In this document: in pieces, positions 1 through 6,673 of the stretch
Layout of the letters: every line of letters starts with the position of its first letter
Numbering within the stretch: the stretch's first letter is position 1
Assembly (NCBI GenBank): GCA_947176055.1
Contig: CAMWPE010000043.1
Span: forward strand, 1-12,984
Source of the DNA: an uncultured Desulfovibrio sp.
GTDB taxonomy: Bacteria > Desulfobacterota > Desulfovibrionia > Desulfovibrionales > Desulfovibrionaceae
Reading direction: 5' to 3'
DNA: 12,984 nt
Program-made: the position numbers and the translations under genes
Notes under the pieces: generated by a model
The model's input: only the letters and a program-made list of their open reading frames with translations
Database searches by the model: none
What the model was told of the DNA's origin: nothing

Positions 1-55
1 TGGAAAATCCGCTGTATTCGCGCCCTGGTGTAATTATGGAGCTGGGCGACGCGGC
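1..55 (+). repeat. Direct repeat, copy 1 (end of first domain III)
   Basis: These 55 bases are identical to 577-631, an offset of 576 bases or exactly 192 codons in the same frame. They encode the last conserved stretch of domain III. The repeat probably extends left beyond the window. Identity includes all third codon positions, which points to recent duplication or gene conversion. Confidence 0.93.
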
Positions 56-677
56 GAAAACCGTCGCGGAACTTAATGACGCCTTGCAAAGCGCGGAATC
101 CGCACCGGCGGGAGAAAATTTGGGCAAGCAAACGGCGGCCGAGAATGCGTCTCCGGCCAAAAAGGCCGATCCAGGCAAATTATTGAAAGAAGCCAAAAAG
201 GTAATTATTGTGCCAGGTTACGGCATGGCTTTGGCCCAGGCGCAACACAAGGTGAAACAGCTTGCGGACGCGCTGGAAGCCAACGGCGCGACGGTCGATT
301 ACGCTATTCACCCCGTCGCCGGCCGCATGCCCGGCCATATGAATGTGCTTCTGGCCGAGGCCGACGTGGATTACGAGCATATGCTCGAGATGGACGTCGT
401 AAATCCGAAATTCAAGGACACGGATCTCGTCATTATCGTCGGCGCCAACGACGTGGTGAATCCGGCGGCGAACACGGCGGAGGGAACTCCTATCTACGGG
501 ATGCCTATCCTGGATGTGGATAAGGCCAAAGATATTATAATATGCAATTACGACGAAAAACCCGGCTACGCGGGCGTGGAAAATCCGCTGTATTCGCGCC
601 CTGGTGTAATTATGGAGCTGGGCGACGCGGCCAAGAGTCTCGATGAATTGCTGGAAGCGTTAAGGATGGCGAGTTGA
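1..677 (+). CDS. pntB: NAD(P) transhydrogenase beta subunit, 3' part, with a repeated domain III
   Basis: This is the C-terminal part of PntB, the membrane subunit that couples hydride transfer between NAD(H) and NADP(H) to proton movement. The gene enters from the left edge and codons read from base 3. Residues coded at 3-62 match the very end of a domain III (ENPLYSRPGVIMELGDAAK). There is no stop; a linker rich in Ala, Lys and Glu follows (about 63-185). A whole second domain III comes next: the nucleotide loop GYGMALAQAQ (216-245), HPVAGRMPGHMNVLLAEA, VGANDVVNPAA and GYAGVENPLY, ending at TGA 675-677. The usual Lys-Arg-Ser before GYAG, which in well-studied PntB contacts the NADP 2'-phosphate, reads Asn-Tyr-Asp here (546-554). 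The domain assignment is certain. Total domain number and the upstream membrane domain are outside the window. Confidence 0.93.
   Translation, partial: ENPLYSRPGVIMELGDAAKTVAELNDALQSAESAPAGENLGKQTAAENASPAKKADPGKLLKEAKKVIIVPGYGMALAQAQHKVKQLADALEANGATVDYAIHPVAGRMPGHMNVLLAEADVDYEHMLEMDVVNPKFKDTDLVIIVGANDVVNPAANTAEGTPIYGMPILDVDKAKDIIICNYDEKPGYAGVENPLYSRPGVIMELGDAAKSLDELLEALRMAS
577..631 (+). repeat. Direct repeat, copy 2 (end of second domain III)
   Basis: Copy 2 of the 55-base direct repeat at 1-55. After base 631 the copies diverge at once: copy 1 runs into the linker and copy 2 into a short Leu/Glu-rich helix and the stop codon. Confidence 0.93.
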
Positions 678-696
678 GACGCGCAGCGTTGATCGT

Positions 697-796
697 CAAG
701 TTTTTTTGAGGCGGGAAAACTTGGGAAAAACGGGATCGGCTATTGTATAATGTGAAAAAAAAGGCTAATCTCGGTTCATAAAATCCCAAGTTTTCC
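697..796. promoter_or_regulatory. Three CAAGTTTT half-sites around the TRAP promoter
   Basis: The 8-mer CAAGTTTT occurs at 697-704 (+), 716-723 (as AAAACTTG, i.e. inverted) and 787-794 (+). The second and third belong to a perfect 13-base inverted repeat, GGAAAACTTGGGA at 714-726 and TCCCAAGTTTTCC at 784-796. The inverted repeat flanks the -10 box at 746-751. One arm covers the probable -35 region and the other lies in the leader just before the ribosome binding site. This is what a looping repressor or a dimeric regulator with several half-sites would need, but the regulator is unknown. Confidence 0.5.
721..751 (+). promoter_or_regulatory. Sigma70-like promoter of the TRAP operon
   Basis: A perfect -10 hexamer TATAAT sits at 746-751. 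The best -35 match is TTGGGA at 721-726 with a long 19-base spacer, so the promoter may depend on an activator. The start site would be near 758, giving a leader of about 70 bases before the ATG at 827. Confidence 0.55.
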
Positions 797-826
797 AGTT
801 TTTTAATTTCATCAAAGGAGAGCCTG

Positions 827-1834
827 ATGAGTCTTAAAAAACTTCTAACTCTGGTTGTGGCATTCGTTTTTATGGCCGGAACGGCGTTCGCGGCTACCAC
901 CTACGACATCGCCGTGGGCGATCCGGAAGATTCCGAGCAAGGCGTCGCGGCCAAGGCTTTCAAGGATTACGTGGAGAAAGCGACCAACGGCGACGTGCAG
1001 TTCAAGCTGTTCTTTAATGGCCAGCTGGGCGACGAGAGCGAAGCTTTCAAGAACGTGCAACGCGGCTCCATTCCCTTCGCCGTGGGCGGCATAGCCAACC
1101 TCGTGCCCTTTGACAAGCGCCTCGGCATTCTCAACCTTCCCTATCTCTTCGAAAATCTCGATGAGGTCGTAGTCGGGACAAATGGCAAGCCCGCCGAGCT
1201 TTTGCAGTCCTTCGCGTTGAAGGCCGGGTTCCGCGTGCTCTGCTGGACCTACACCGACTTCCGCTATATCTCCAATTCCAAGCATCCCATAAAGAAACTG
1301 GACGACATGAAGGATCTGAAGTTCCGCGTTCCGCAAAGTCCGGTGCTGATCGAAGCTTATAAGGCCTTTGGCGGCAGCCCAGTTCCGATCTCCTGGGCCG
1401 AAACTTTCACAGCCCTTCAGCAGGGCGTTGTCGATGGACAGTGCTACGGCTATATCGGCTTCAAAACCATGAAGTTTGACGAAGCCAAGCAGAAATATTT
1501 GAGCGAAGTTCATTACACCTATCAGTTGCAACCGCTGGTTGTCAGCGAGCGCGTGTTCAAGAAGATGACTCCCGAACTGCAGAAGATCATCGTCGACGGC
1601 GGTATTTTCGCGCAGGAGACAGTGCTGAATTTTGAAAAAGCCGAAGCGCAGAAGGCCAAGGACGAGCTTATCGCCAAAGGCCTGATCGTGGATCAGCTGG
1701 AAGACGAAGCCGCGTGGAAGGAAGCCGCGTTGCAGAAGGCGTGGCCGAATATCGCGGATCAGGTCGGCGGCGAAGCCACGATCAACGAATACCTGAAGGC
1801 CATGGGCAAGCCCGAATGGCATCCCGGAAAATAA
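827..1834 (+). CDS. dctP: TRAP transporter solute-binding protein (DctP family), first copy
   Basis: This is the periplasmic binding protein of a tripartite ATP-independent (TRAP) transporter, which captures a carboxylate-type solute and delivers it to the DctQM membrane pair. The 335-residue length is normal. Residues 1-22 form a Sec signal peptide (KK, hydrophobic core, AFA before the likely cut). Family marks are LPYLF (104-108), SNSKHPIKKLDDMK, the substrate-binding arginine in FRVPQSP (R167), and WAETFTALQQGVVDGQ (190-205). After DGQ the protein has CYGY instead of the common EN, as does its paralogue at 3956-5023. The start is supported by AAAGGAG at 814-820, six bases before the ATG. 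It heads the operon. The solute cannot be told from sequence. Confidence 0.93.
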   Translation: MSLKKLLTLVVAFVFMAGTAFAATTYDIAVGDPEDSEQGVAAKAFKDYVEKATNGDVQFKLFFNGQLGDESEAFKNVQRGSIPFAVGGIANLVPFDKRLGILNLPYLFENLDEVVVGTNGKPAELLQSFALKAGFRVLCWTYTDFRYISNSKHPIKKLDDMKDLKFRVPQSPVLIEAYKAFGGSPVPISWAETFTALQQGVVDGQCYGYIGFKTMKFDEAKQKYLSEVHYTYQLQPLVVSERVFKKMTPELQKIIVDGGIFAQETVLNFEKAEAQKAKDELIAKGLIVDQLEDEAAWKEAALQKAWPNIADQVGGEATINEYLKAMGKPEWHPGK

Positions 1835-1848
1835 CTGACTAGACTGGC

Positions 1849-1928
1849 GACGGCCGGAGGCGACGACTCTCCGGCCGTCCCGCTTTAGCTTCGGCGCGGG
1901 ACGGGTTTTCCGCGCGGGAGCGCGTCCC
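1849..1928 (+). promoter_or_regulatory. Overlapping GC-rich hairpins between dctP and dctQ
   Basis: Hairpin A is a perfect 11-bp stem (GACGGCCGGAG 1849-1859 with CTCCGGCCGTC 1869-1879, 9-base loop). Hairpin B is a perfect 9-bp stem (CCGTCCCGC 1875-1883 with GCGGGACGG 1896-1904, 12-base loop) followed by TTTT. Hairpin C pairs GGGACG 1898-1903 with CGTCCC 1923-1928. A and B share bases 1875-1879 and B and C share 1898-1903, so neighbours exclude each other. The simplest role is protecting the 3' end of dctP mRNA or partly terminating so that the binding protein is made in excess. Switching between forms is possible but unproven. Confidence 0.6.
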
Positions 1929-2010
1929 CGAAAATCTGTTCCCAACCCGTTCGCGCGGTCGCCCGAAGAGGCTTCGATTACCTTGCCGCCGCAAGCGACG
2001 GTTAGCAGGG

Positions 2011-2015
2011 GGAGG
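2011..2015 (+). promoter_or_regulatory. Ribosome binding site deciding the dctQ start
   Basis: GGAGG at 2011-2015 within a G-rich run (2008-2017) lies just before GTG 2019. Spacing is short (3 bases from GGAGG, more if the upstream G run pairs). The in-frame TTG at 1983 and ATG at 2043 have no comparable site. Confidence 0.5.
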
Positions 2016-2018
2016 AGC

Positions 2019-2573
2019 GTGAAAAAATTTTTCCTGGCTTTCATGGATCATTTTGAAAGCTATATTTGTCAATTCCTGCTGGTATTTTTTGTCTGCGTGG
2101 TTTTCATGCAGATCATCCTGCGCTTTCTGGACGCCTCTCTTTCTTGGACCGAGGAAATCGCTCGGTTCGCCTTTCTCTGGTTCATTCTTTTTGGCGCCTG
2201 TTACGCCACGCGTCTTTGCGCCTTGAACCGGGTTACTTTGCAATTCATGAAGGCGCCCAAATGGTTCGCCAATCTCATGCTGTTCATAAGCGATATGATC
2301 TGGCTGGTATTTAGCCTGATCATGGCCTTCGAAGGTTACAAGGTCGTTCTCGATCTCCTCGAGTTTCCATATTATACGCCGGCGCTGGACTGGGATCAGA
2401 GTTACGTTTACCTTGTGTTTCCTATCAGTTTCCTATTAATGGCTATCCGGATAATTCAGGTTAATTACATAAAATTTGTCCTGAAACAGGAAATCGCGGA
2501 TCCGGATCAGGAGGCGATCAAGGAGAGTCAGGGCGCGCTTGCCGGAGGCAAAAAAGAGGGAGGCAACGACTGA
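2019..2573 (+). CDS. dctQ: TRAP transporter small permease subunit (DctQ)
   Basis: This is the small membrane subunit of the TRAP transporter, which pairs with DctM and helps dock the binding protein. It has 184 residues from GTG 2019. The GTG is preferred because a G-rich Shine-Dalgarno stretch sits just upstream; the longer frame back to TTG 1983 adds only a polar, basic stretch, and ATG 2043 lacks a ribosome site. Four hydrophobic segments are visible: QFLLVFFVCVVFMQIILRF, FAFLWFILFGACYA, LMLFISDMIWLVFSLIMAF and YLVFPISFLLMAIRII. The family mark SWTEEIARF follows the first. The C-terminal tail is charged and Gly/Lys-rich. The stop overlaps the dctM start by one base (TGATG), indicating translational coupling. 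Confidence 0.9.
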   Translation: MKKFFLAFMDHFESYICQFLLVFFVCVVFMQIILRFLDASLSWTEEIARFAFLWFILFGACYATRLCALNRVTLQFMKAPKWFANLMLFISDMIWLVFSLIMAFEGYKVVLDLLEFPYYTPALDWDQSYVYLVFPISFLLMAIRIIQVNYIKFVLKQEIADPDQEAIKESQGALAGGKKEGGND

Positions 2574-3877
2574 TGGCGACTTTAGCTCCCCTGGAGATCG
2601 GCGGTCTCCTTTTCCTGGTTTTCTTCATCCTGCTCCTTATCGGCTGTCCCATCATGGTGGCGCTTGGCGTCGGGACGATGATCTGTTTCCTCCTTCTCCA
2701 TATTGATCTGGCGATGATGATCGAGCGCGCCTTCGCGTCGCTAACAGCTTTCCCGCTGATGGCTTTGCCGGCCTTTGTCCTCGCGGGGGCGCTAATGGAG
2801 GCGTCGGGAATTTCGCGTAGACTGGTGGCCGTAGCCGAAGCTTTTGTCGGGCCCATACCGGGCGGTCTGGCCATATCCACGGTCTTGTCCTGCGTTTTTT
2901 TCGGCGCCATATCCGGTTCCGGTCCGGCGACCACCGCCGCGGTTGGCATGCTCATGATTCCGGCCATGACCAAGCGCGGTTATAACACCGCTTACGCGGC
3001 CGCCACCACGGCGACGGCGGGAGGCATTGGCATTATTATCCCGCCCAGCATCCCCATGGTCATATATGGCGTAACCGGTCAGGTCAGTATTTCCAAAATG
3101 TTCATGGCCGGTTTTATTCCAGGCTTTCTAATCGCCGCGTCCCTTTGCATCCTGCATTATCTGAAATGCCGCAAACAGAACCTTGGCGGCGATCCCTGGT
3201 CCCTGCGGCATCTGCTTTTCAGTCTAAAAGATGGATTCTGGTCAATTCTCGCTCCGCTGATTATTCTTGGCGGCATTTACGCGGGCTTGTTCACTCCCAC
3301 CGAGGCCGCCATCGTCGCCATTTTCTATACTCTGTTCGTTGGCCTGTTCATTCACAGGGAACTTAAGTTCAAGGCCTTTATGGCTTCGCTCAACACCACT
3401 TCTTGGCTCACCGGCCGTGTGCTGGTGCTCGTATTCACGGCCACGGCGTTCGGCTATCTTCTCACCGCCTATCGCATCCCTGTTGAAATAGCCAATATGG
3501 TGCTGGGCTTTACGAATAATGTCTATATGGTCTGGACATTCGTCGTAATTCTTCTGATCTTTCTTGGCATGTTTATGGAGACTCTGGCTATCATCATGCT
3601 GGTAACGCCGGTCTTGTTGCCGATAATGACAGCTTATGGAGTCGATCCCATTCATTTTGGCCTGATTCTCATCTGTTGTTGCGGCATAGGTTTTTCCACG
3701 CCGCCCCTTGGCGAGAATATGTTTATCGCTTCCGGTATTTCCAACCAGTCGCTGGAAATAATTTCCCTGAAAGCGTTGCCTATGGTTTTCGCCAATCTGT
3801 TAGCGATAGTGTTGCTGGTGGTATTCCCGAAACTGGTAATGCTTTTGCCCGGCATGATGACGACCGCGGCGCCGTAA
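2573..3877 (+). CDS. dctM: TRAP transporter large permease subunit (DctM)
   Basis: This is the large membrane subunit that forms the transport path and uses the sodium gradient in characterised TRAP systems. It has 434 residues and about 12 hydrophobic segments, normal for DctM. Recognisable marks are GAISGSGPATTAAVG (111-125), the IIIPPSIPMVIYG loop (154-166), GIYAGLFTPTEAAIVA (234-249) and GFSTPPLGENMFIASGIS (373-390). The last two resemble a pair of half-repeats typical of the ion transporter fold. ATG 2573 overlaps the dctQ stop, and a purine-rich GAGGGAGG lies just upstream. It is followed by a short hairpin and then a second binding-protein gene. Confidence 0.95.
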   Translation: MATLAPLEIGGLLFLVFFILLLIGCPIMVALGVGTMICFLLLHIDLAMMIERAFASLTAFPLMALPAFVLAGALMEASGISRRLVAVAEAFVGPIPGGLAISTVLSCVFFGAISGSGPATTAAVGMLMIPAMTKRGYNTAYAAATTATAGGIGIIIPPSIPMVIYGVTGQVSISKMFMAGFIPGFLIAASLCILHYLKCRKQNLGGDPWSLRHLLFSLKDGFWSILAPLIILGGIYAGLFTPTEAAIVAIFYTLFVGLFIHRELKFKAFMASLNTTSWLTGRVLVLVFTATAFGYLLTAYRIPVEIANMVLGFTNNVYMVWTFVVILLIFLGMFMETLAIIMLVTPVLLPIMTAYGVDPIHFGLILICCCGIGFSTPPLGENMFIASGISNQSLEIISLKALPMVFANLLAIVLLVVFPKLVMLLPGMMTTAAP

Positions 3878-3910
3878 AAGAATCCTTTGCGATAGTAAGA
3901 ATTATGATAT

Positions 3911-3931
3911 AGGCGACTTCGGGAGTCGCCT
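3911..3931 (+). terminator. Hairpin between dctM and the second binding-protein gene
   Basis: AGGCGACT (3911-3918) pairs perfectly with AGTCGCCT (3924-3931) across the 5-base loop TCGGG. The tail TTATATTC is only moderately T-rich, so this is more likely a partial terminator or an mRNA stabiliser than a full stop. The next gene starts 25 bases later without an obvious promoter of its own. Confidence 0.6.
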
Positions 3932-3955
3932 TTATATTCAATAAAGGAAAATAAA

Positions 3956-5023
3956 ATGAAAAAAATTTTATTGACAATTTGCGCGGCTCTAGGGTTCGTC
4001 GCTTTCGTTTTCTGCGGCGCGGACAGGCTCGTCGCCGCCGATGCCGGATCCGCGAAGGGACCTAAGCTCTTTGAATTAAGTTTGGGCGATCCCGAAGATT
4101 CCGAGATGGGCATCCTTGGCATCGCTTTCAAGAATTATGTGGATCAGGAAAGCAAAGGCCAGATGAAAGTGGATCTCGTCTATAGCGGCGGCTTTGATAT
4201 AGACGAAAGTTACCAGTTCAGAAGGGTGCAATCCGGAAAATTGGCGATGGCTCTGGGCGGAGTAGGCAATTTGATTCCAATGGTGCAGAATCTGGGCGTA
4301 GTCACTCTGCCGTATCTATTCCCGGATACGGAAGCCGTCGTCCGCGGCACCACGGGAAATGCCGCGGCATTGCTCAATTCCTACGCGGAAGAGGCCGGTT
4401 TCAGAATCCTTGCCTGGACTTATTACGGCTATCGCTTCCTGTCTAATTCCAAGCATCCCGTAAAGACGCTGGAAGATATGCGCCGCATGAAAATCCGTGT
4501 GCCCCAGAATATCGTAATGGTAAAAACTTACCGGGCTTTCGGCGCTATCCCCACGCCTCTCGCGTGGCCCGTTACGCGCAACGCGTTGCAAAACGATTTG
4601 GTAGACGGGCAGTGTTACGATTACAGCGGCTTCCGGGCCATGAAATTCCATGACGTAGGGCAGAAATATATTACGGAGTTGCATTATTTATATAATTTGC
4701 AACCGCTCGTGATCAACGACAAACTTTTTAAAAGTCTGTCCAAAGAGGATCAAAGAATACTTATCCGGGCCGGCGAAAATATCCAGAATTTGTCGTTGCA
4801 ATATCAAAAAGAAATGAACGCCATGGCGAAGAAGGTGCTTATGGGCGAGGGCGTCCATATTTCGGTAATTGAAGACGAATCGCCCTGGCGGGATGTGGCT
4901 TTCGCTCGCGTATGGCCGGAAGCGGCGGAGAATATTGGCGGCGAACAGGCTATAAACAAATATCTTGAGGCCTGCGGATTGCCGCTTTGGAATCCCTCTG
5001 GCGAGAAAAAGGCGACTAAATAA
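3956..5023 (+). CDS. TRAP transporter solute-binding protein (DctP family), second copy
   Basis: This is a second periplasmic TRAP binding protein, clearly a paralogue of 827-1834 (by eye around 40% identical, sharing GDPEDSE, NSKHP and DGQCY). The N-terminus is a signal peptide ending near residues 27-29 (VAA). Cys20 is not in a good lipobox, so a lipoprotein is unlikely. The arginine of KIRVPQN (R181) is kept, but Ser-Pro after it becomes Asn-Ile, and the pocket segment WAETFTALQQG becomes WPVTRNALQND. Both changes fall where TRAP proteins touch the solute, so it probably binds a different but related compound. Length is 355 residues. AAAGGA at 3943-3948 lies seven bases before the ATG. It is the last gene of the TRAP operon. 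Confidence 0.9.
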   Translation: MKKILLTICAALGFVAFVFCGADRLVAADAGSAKGPKLFELSLGDPEDSEMGILGIAFKNYVDQESKGQMKVDLVYSGGFDIDESYQFRRVQSGKLAMALGGVGNLIPMVQNLGVVTLPYLFPDTEAVVRGTTGNAAALLNSYAEEAGFRILAWTYYGYRFLSNSKHPVKTLEDMRRMKIRVPQNIVMVKTYRAFGAIPTPLAWPVTRNALQNDLVDGQCYDYSGFRAMKFHDVGQKYITELHYLYNLQPLVINDKLFKSLSKEDQRILIRAGENIQNLSLQYQKEMNAMAKKVLMGEGVHISVIEDESPWRDVAFARVWPEAAENIGGEQAINKYLEACGLPLWNPSGEKKATK

Positions 5024-5168
5024 CCGCCTTTCGCGTTTATAAAAAAAGTTTGTTGGAAAAATTATCTCCTAACGATGGGACAATTTCCTCCTGAAGCGTG
5101 ATTTCGCGGGCGTTTTCGCGGCGAGAAAGCGCAGTCGTTCGGGAAATTTAAGTTAGCTTATTTTTTTA

Positions 5169-5202
5169 TCCCCGGTATATCGCTTTGTCGGAATTCCGGG
5201 GA
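5169..5202. terminator. Possible bidirectional terminator between convergent genes
   Basis: TCCCCGG (5169-5175) pairs with CCGGGGA (5196-5202), a 7-bp GC-rich stem with a 20-base loop that includes the palindrome CGGAATTCCG. It lies between the stop codons of the converging binding-protein and symporter genes. There is no proper T tail on either strand, so the call rests on position and stem only. Confidence 0.3.
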
Positions 5203-5219
5203 GTTTCATTTAATTTGGG

Positions 5220-6554
5220 TCAGGAGCTGGAGTATATTCCGCGTTTGCGCGTATAAACGCCAAAAAAGCTTAAGAAAAGAGCGATCATAAGGCCCGCCAT
5301 ACTGAAAAGATAATTTCCCGAAAAGGCGGAAGCGAAGCCAAGGGGCGAGCCGCAGATCATGGCGGCGAAGAACCAGCCCCGGCTTTTTTTTGCGTTGCCA
5401 GGAAAAAGAATGCCTACGAACACAGGCGCGACTATACCGCAGACGAAAATATCGTAAGCCATAAGTAATAATGCCAATATGCTCTGACCTTGCGTGGCTA
5501 AAAGCAAGGCTCCGACCGTAATGGCAAGCATCGCGACGCGGGCGAAAAATGGATCCGGGCGGCGGAAAATATCGTTGGCGCAGACAGCCGCCGCGGTCAT
5601 CAGACAGGAATCGGCGGAGGAAATTATCGCGCTGTAAAGACCCAGGCTCGTCAGAATTTTTGCCCAGGAGGGGATATTATTGTTAAGAACGTTAGCCAGA
5701 ACGTTGCTTGCCGCCGTACCCGTCTGCGCGAGCGCGCCGCAACCAATTCCTAGAATTGTAATAAGCGCGGCCGTCGCCGCGAGACAGGGCGCGGCAAGCA
5801 AAGCGCCATTGGCCGCCGCCCGGGAGGATCGAGCGCTTAAAAGGGAGACAAAAAGCGTGGGACCGATGAGATATCCGGAGCCAATAATGAACAAAAAATA
5901 ACAGAGGCGCGATAAACCGAATTTATCATTGACTATTTCGATTTTAATATCGGCTATGGCGCGGTTCGCATCCGGGATTTGACAGATAAAATACAAAAGG
6001 ACGCAGAGGGAGAGCAGGAGGATTAAAAACTGCCAGATATCGCTGCGCATGACAGCGGCTTGTCCCCCGATAATCGTATAGAGGAGGAGAGCTCCCGCGC
6101 CGAGCAATGTCGCGGGGAAAGAAGCAAGCTGACAGAGGCTTGAAATGATAAGGGATAGAGCGCTCAATTGCGCCGCGAGAATTGCAAAGCAGGACGCCAG
6201 GATAATCAGGGACGAGCAGACACGAAAATGTGGCCCAAGGATGTTCGCCAGTATTTCCGGCATTGTGAATGATCGGCTCGCCCGGATTTTTTTGGCGAGC
6301 AAGATCGAAAGAAAGAAAAAGCCAAAGCATCCCGAACCTAACCACCAGAATGCCGGCGTTCCCGCGCTGGCCGCCAGATCGATCATTCCGATTGTGGCGG
6401 AACCGCCAACGCAAGCGGCCAGCAGGGAAAAAGCGACCGCCGGGGCGGACGCGCTTCGGCCCCGGATATAAAATTCCGTCGCGTCCGGTTTGAGCCGGGA
6501 TTTAGCAAGAGCGGCTACGGTAAAGAGGGCCGTATAAATCAGGAAATAAGGCAT
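5220..6554 (-). CDS. Sodium:solute symporter family protein
   Basis: This is an inner-membrane secondary transporter of the SSS (SLC5) family with the LeuT fold, predicted to take up a small organic solute with Na+. It has 444 residues, somewhat short for the family, and is hydrophobic throughout with about 12 segments. Family marks are FYIRGRSASAPAVAFSLLA followed by GGSATIG (about 28-56), YTIIGGQAAVMRSDIWQ (159-175) and YSAIISSADSCLMTAA (307-322). The Ser-Ser-Ala-Asp region of the last corresponds to the conserved sodium site. It lies 119 bases downstream of typA on the same strand and may be cotranscribed. No good Shine-Dalgarno precedes the ATG; a TATAAC (6586-6591, minus strand) could be a weak -10. 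Substrate unknown. Confidence 0.9.
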   Translation of the reverse strand: MPYFLIYTALFTVAALAKSRLKPDATEFYIRGRSASAPAVAFSLLAACVGGSATIGMIDLAASAGTPAFWWLGSGCFGFFFLSILLAKKIRASRSFTMPEILANILGPHFRVCSSLIILASCFAILAAQLSALSLIISSLCQLASFPATLLGAGALLLYTIIGGQAAVMRSDIWQFLILLLSLCVLLYFICQIPDANRAIADIKIEIVNDKFGLSRLCYFLFIIGSGYLIGPTLFVSLLSARSSRAAANGALLAAPCLAATAALITILGIGCGALAQTGTAASNVLANVLNNNIPSWAKILTSLGLYSAIISSADSCLMTAAAVCANDIFRRPDPFFARVAMLAITVGALLLATQGQSILALLLMAYDIFVCGIVAPVFVGILFPGNAKKSRGWFFAAMICGSPLGFASAFSGNYLFSMAGLMIALFLSFFGVYTRKRGIYSSS

Positions 6555-6673
6555 GGGAACATTCCGGCGCGCCGGTATGCGGAGGGTTATAATTGGCTAT
6601 TTCGCGGGAGAGCGGCCTGGTTATTTCTTTGACAAAAGCGCTTTTCCGCGAATTCAAGCGGATTAGGAGCGCG

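Noticed and set aside
678..707. Terminator for pntB at the T7 run 701-707
   Set aside because: Only a 4-bp stem (678-681 with 694-697) precedes the T run, and the other pairing uses the T run itself; too weak to call.
1983..2018. Longer dctQ start at TTG 1983
   Set aside because: No ribosome binding site and a polar, basic sequence before the first membrane segment; GTG 2019 is better supported.
845..2044. Long minus-strand open frame (399 codons) opposite the first dctP
   Set aside because: It mirrors the codon pattern of the real gene, has no recognisable domain or ribosome site, and its product is of no known family.
3975..4030. Lipoprotein signal in the second binding protein (Cys20)
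   Set aside because: Residues before the cysteine (Phe-Val-Phe) do not fit a lipobox; a normal signal peptide cut further on fits better.
5024..5219. Small gene in the convergent gap
   Set aside because: No frame with a start, ribosome site and reasonable length; the gap holds only the weak stem at 5169-5202.
6634..6645. Palindrome AAAAGCGCTTTT between typA and the symporter gene
   Set aside because: As RNA it allows only a weak A-T stem, and a 12-base palindrome in such a sequence can arise by chance; not called as a terminator or operator.
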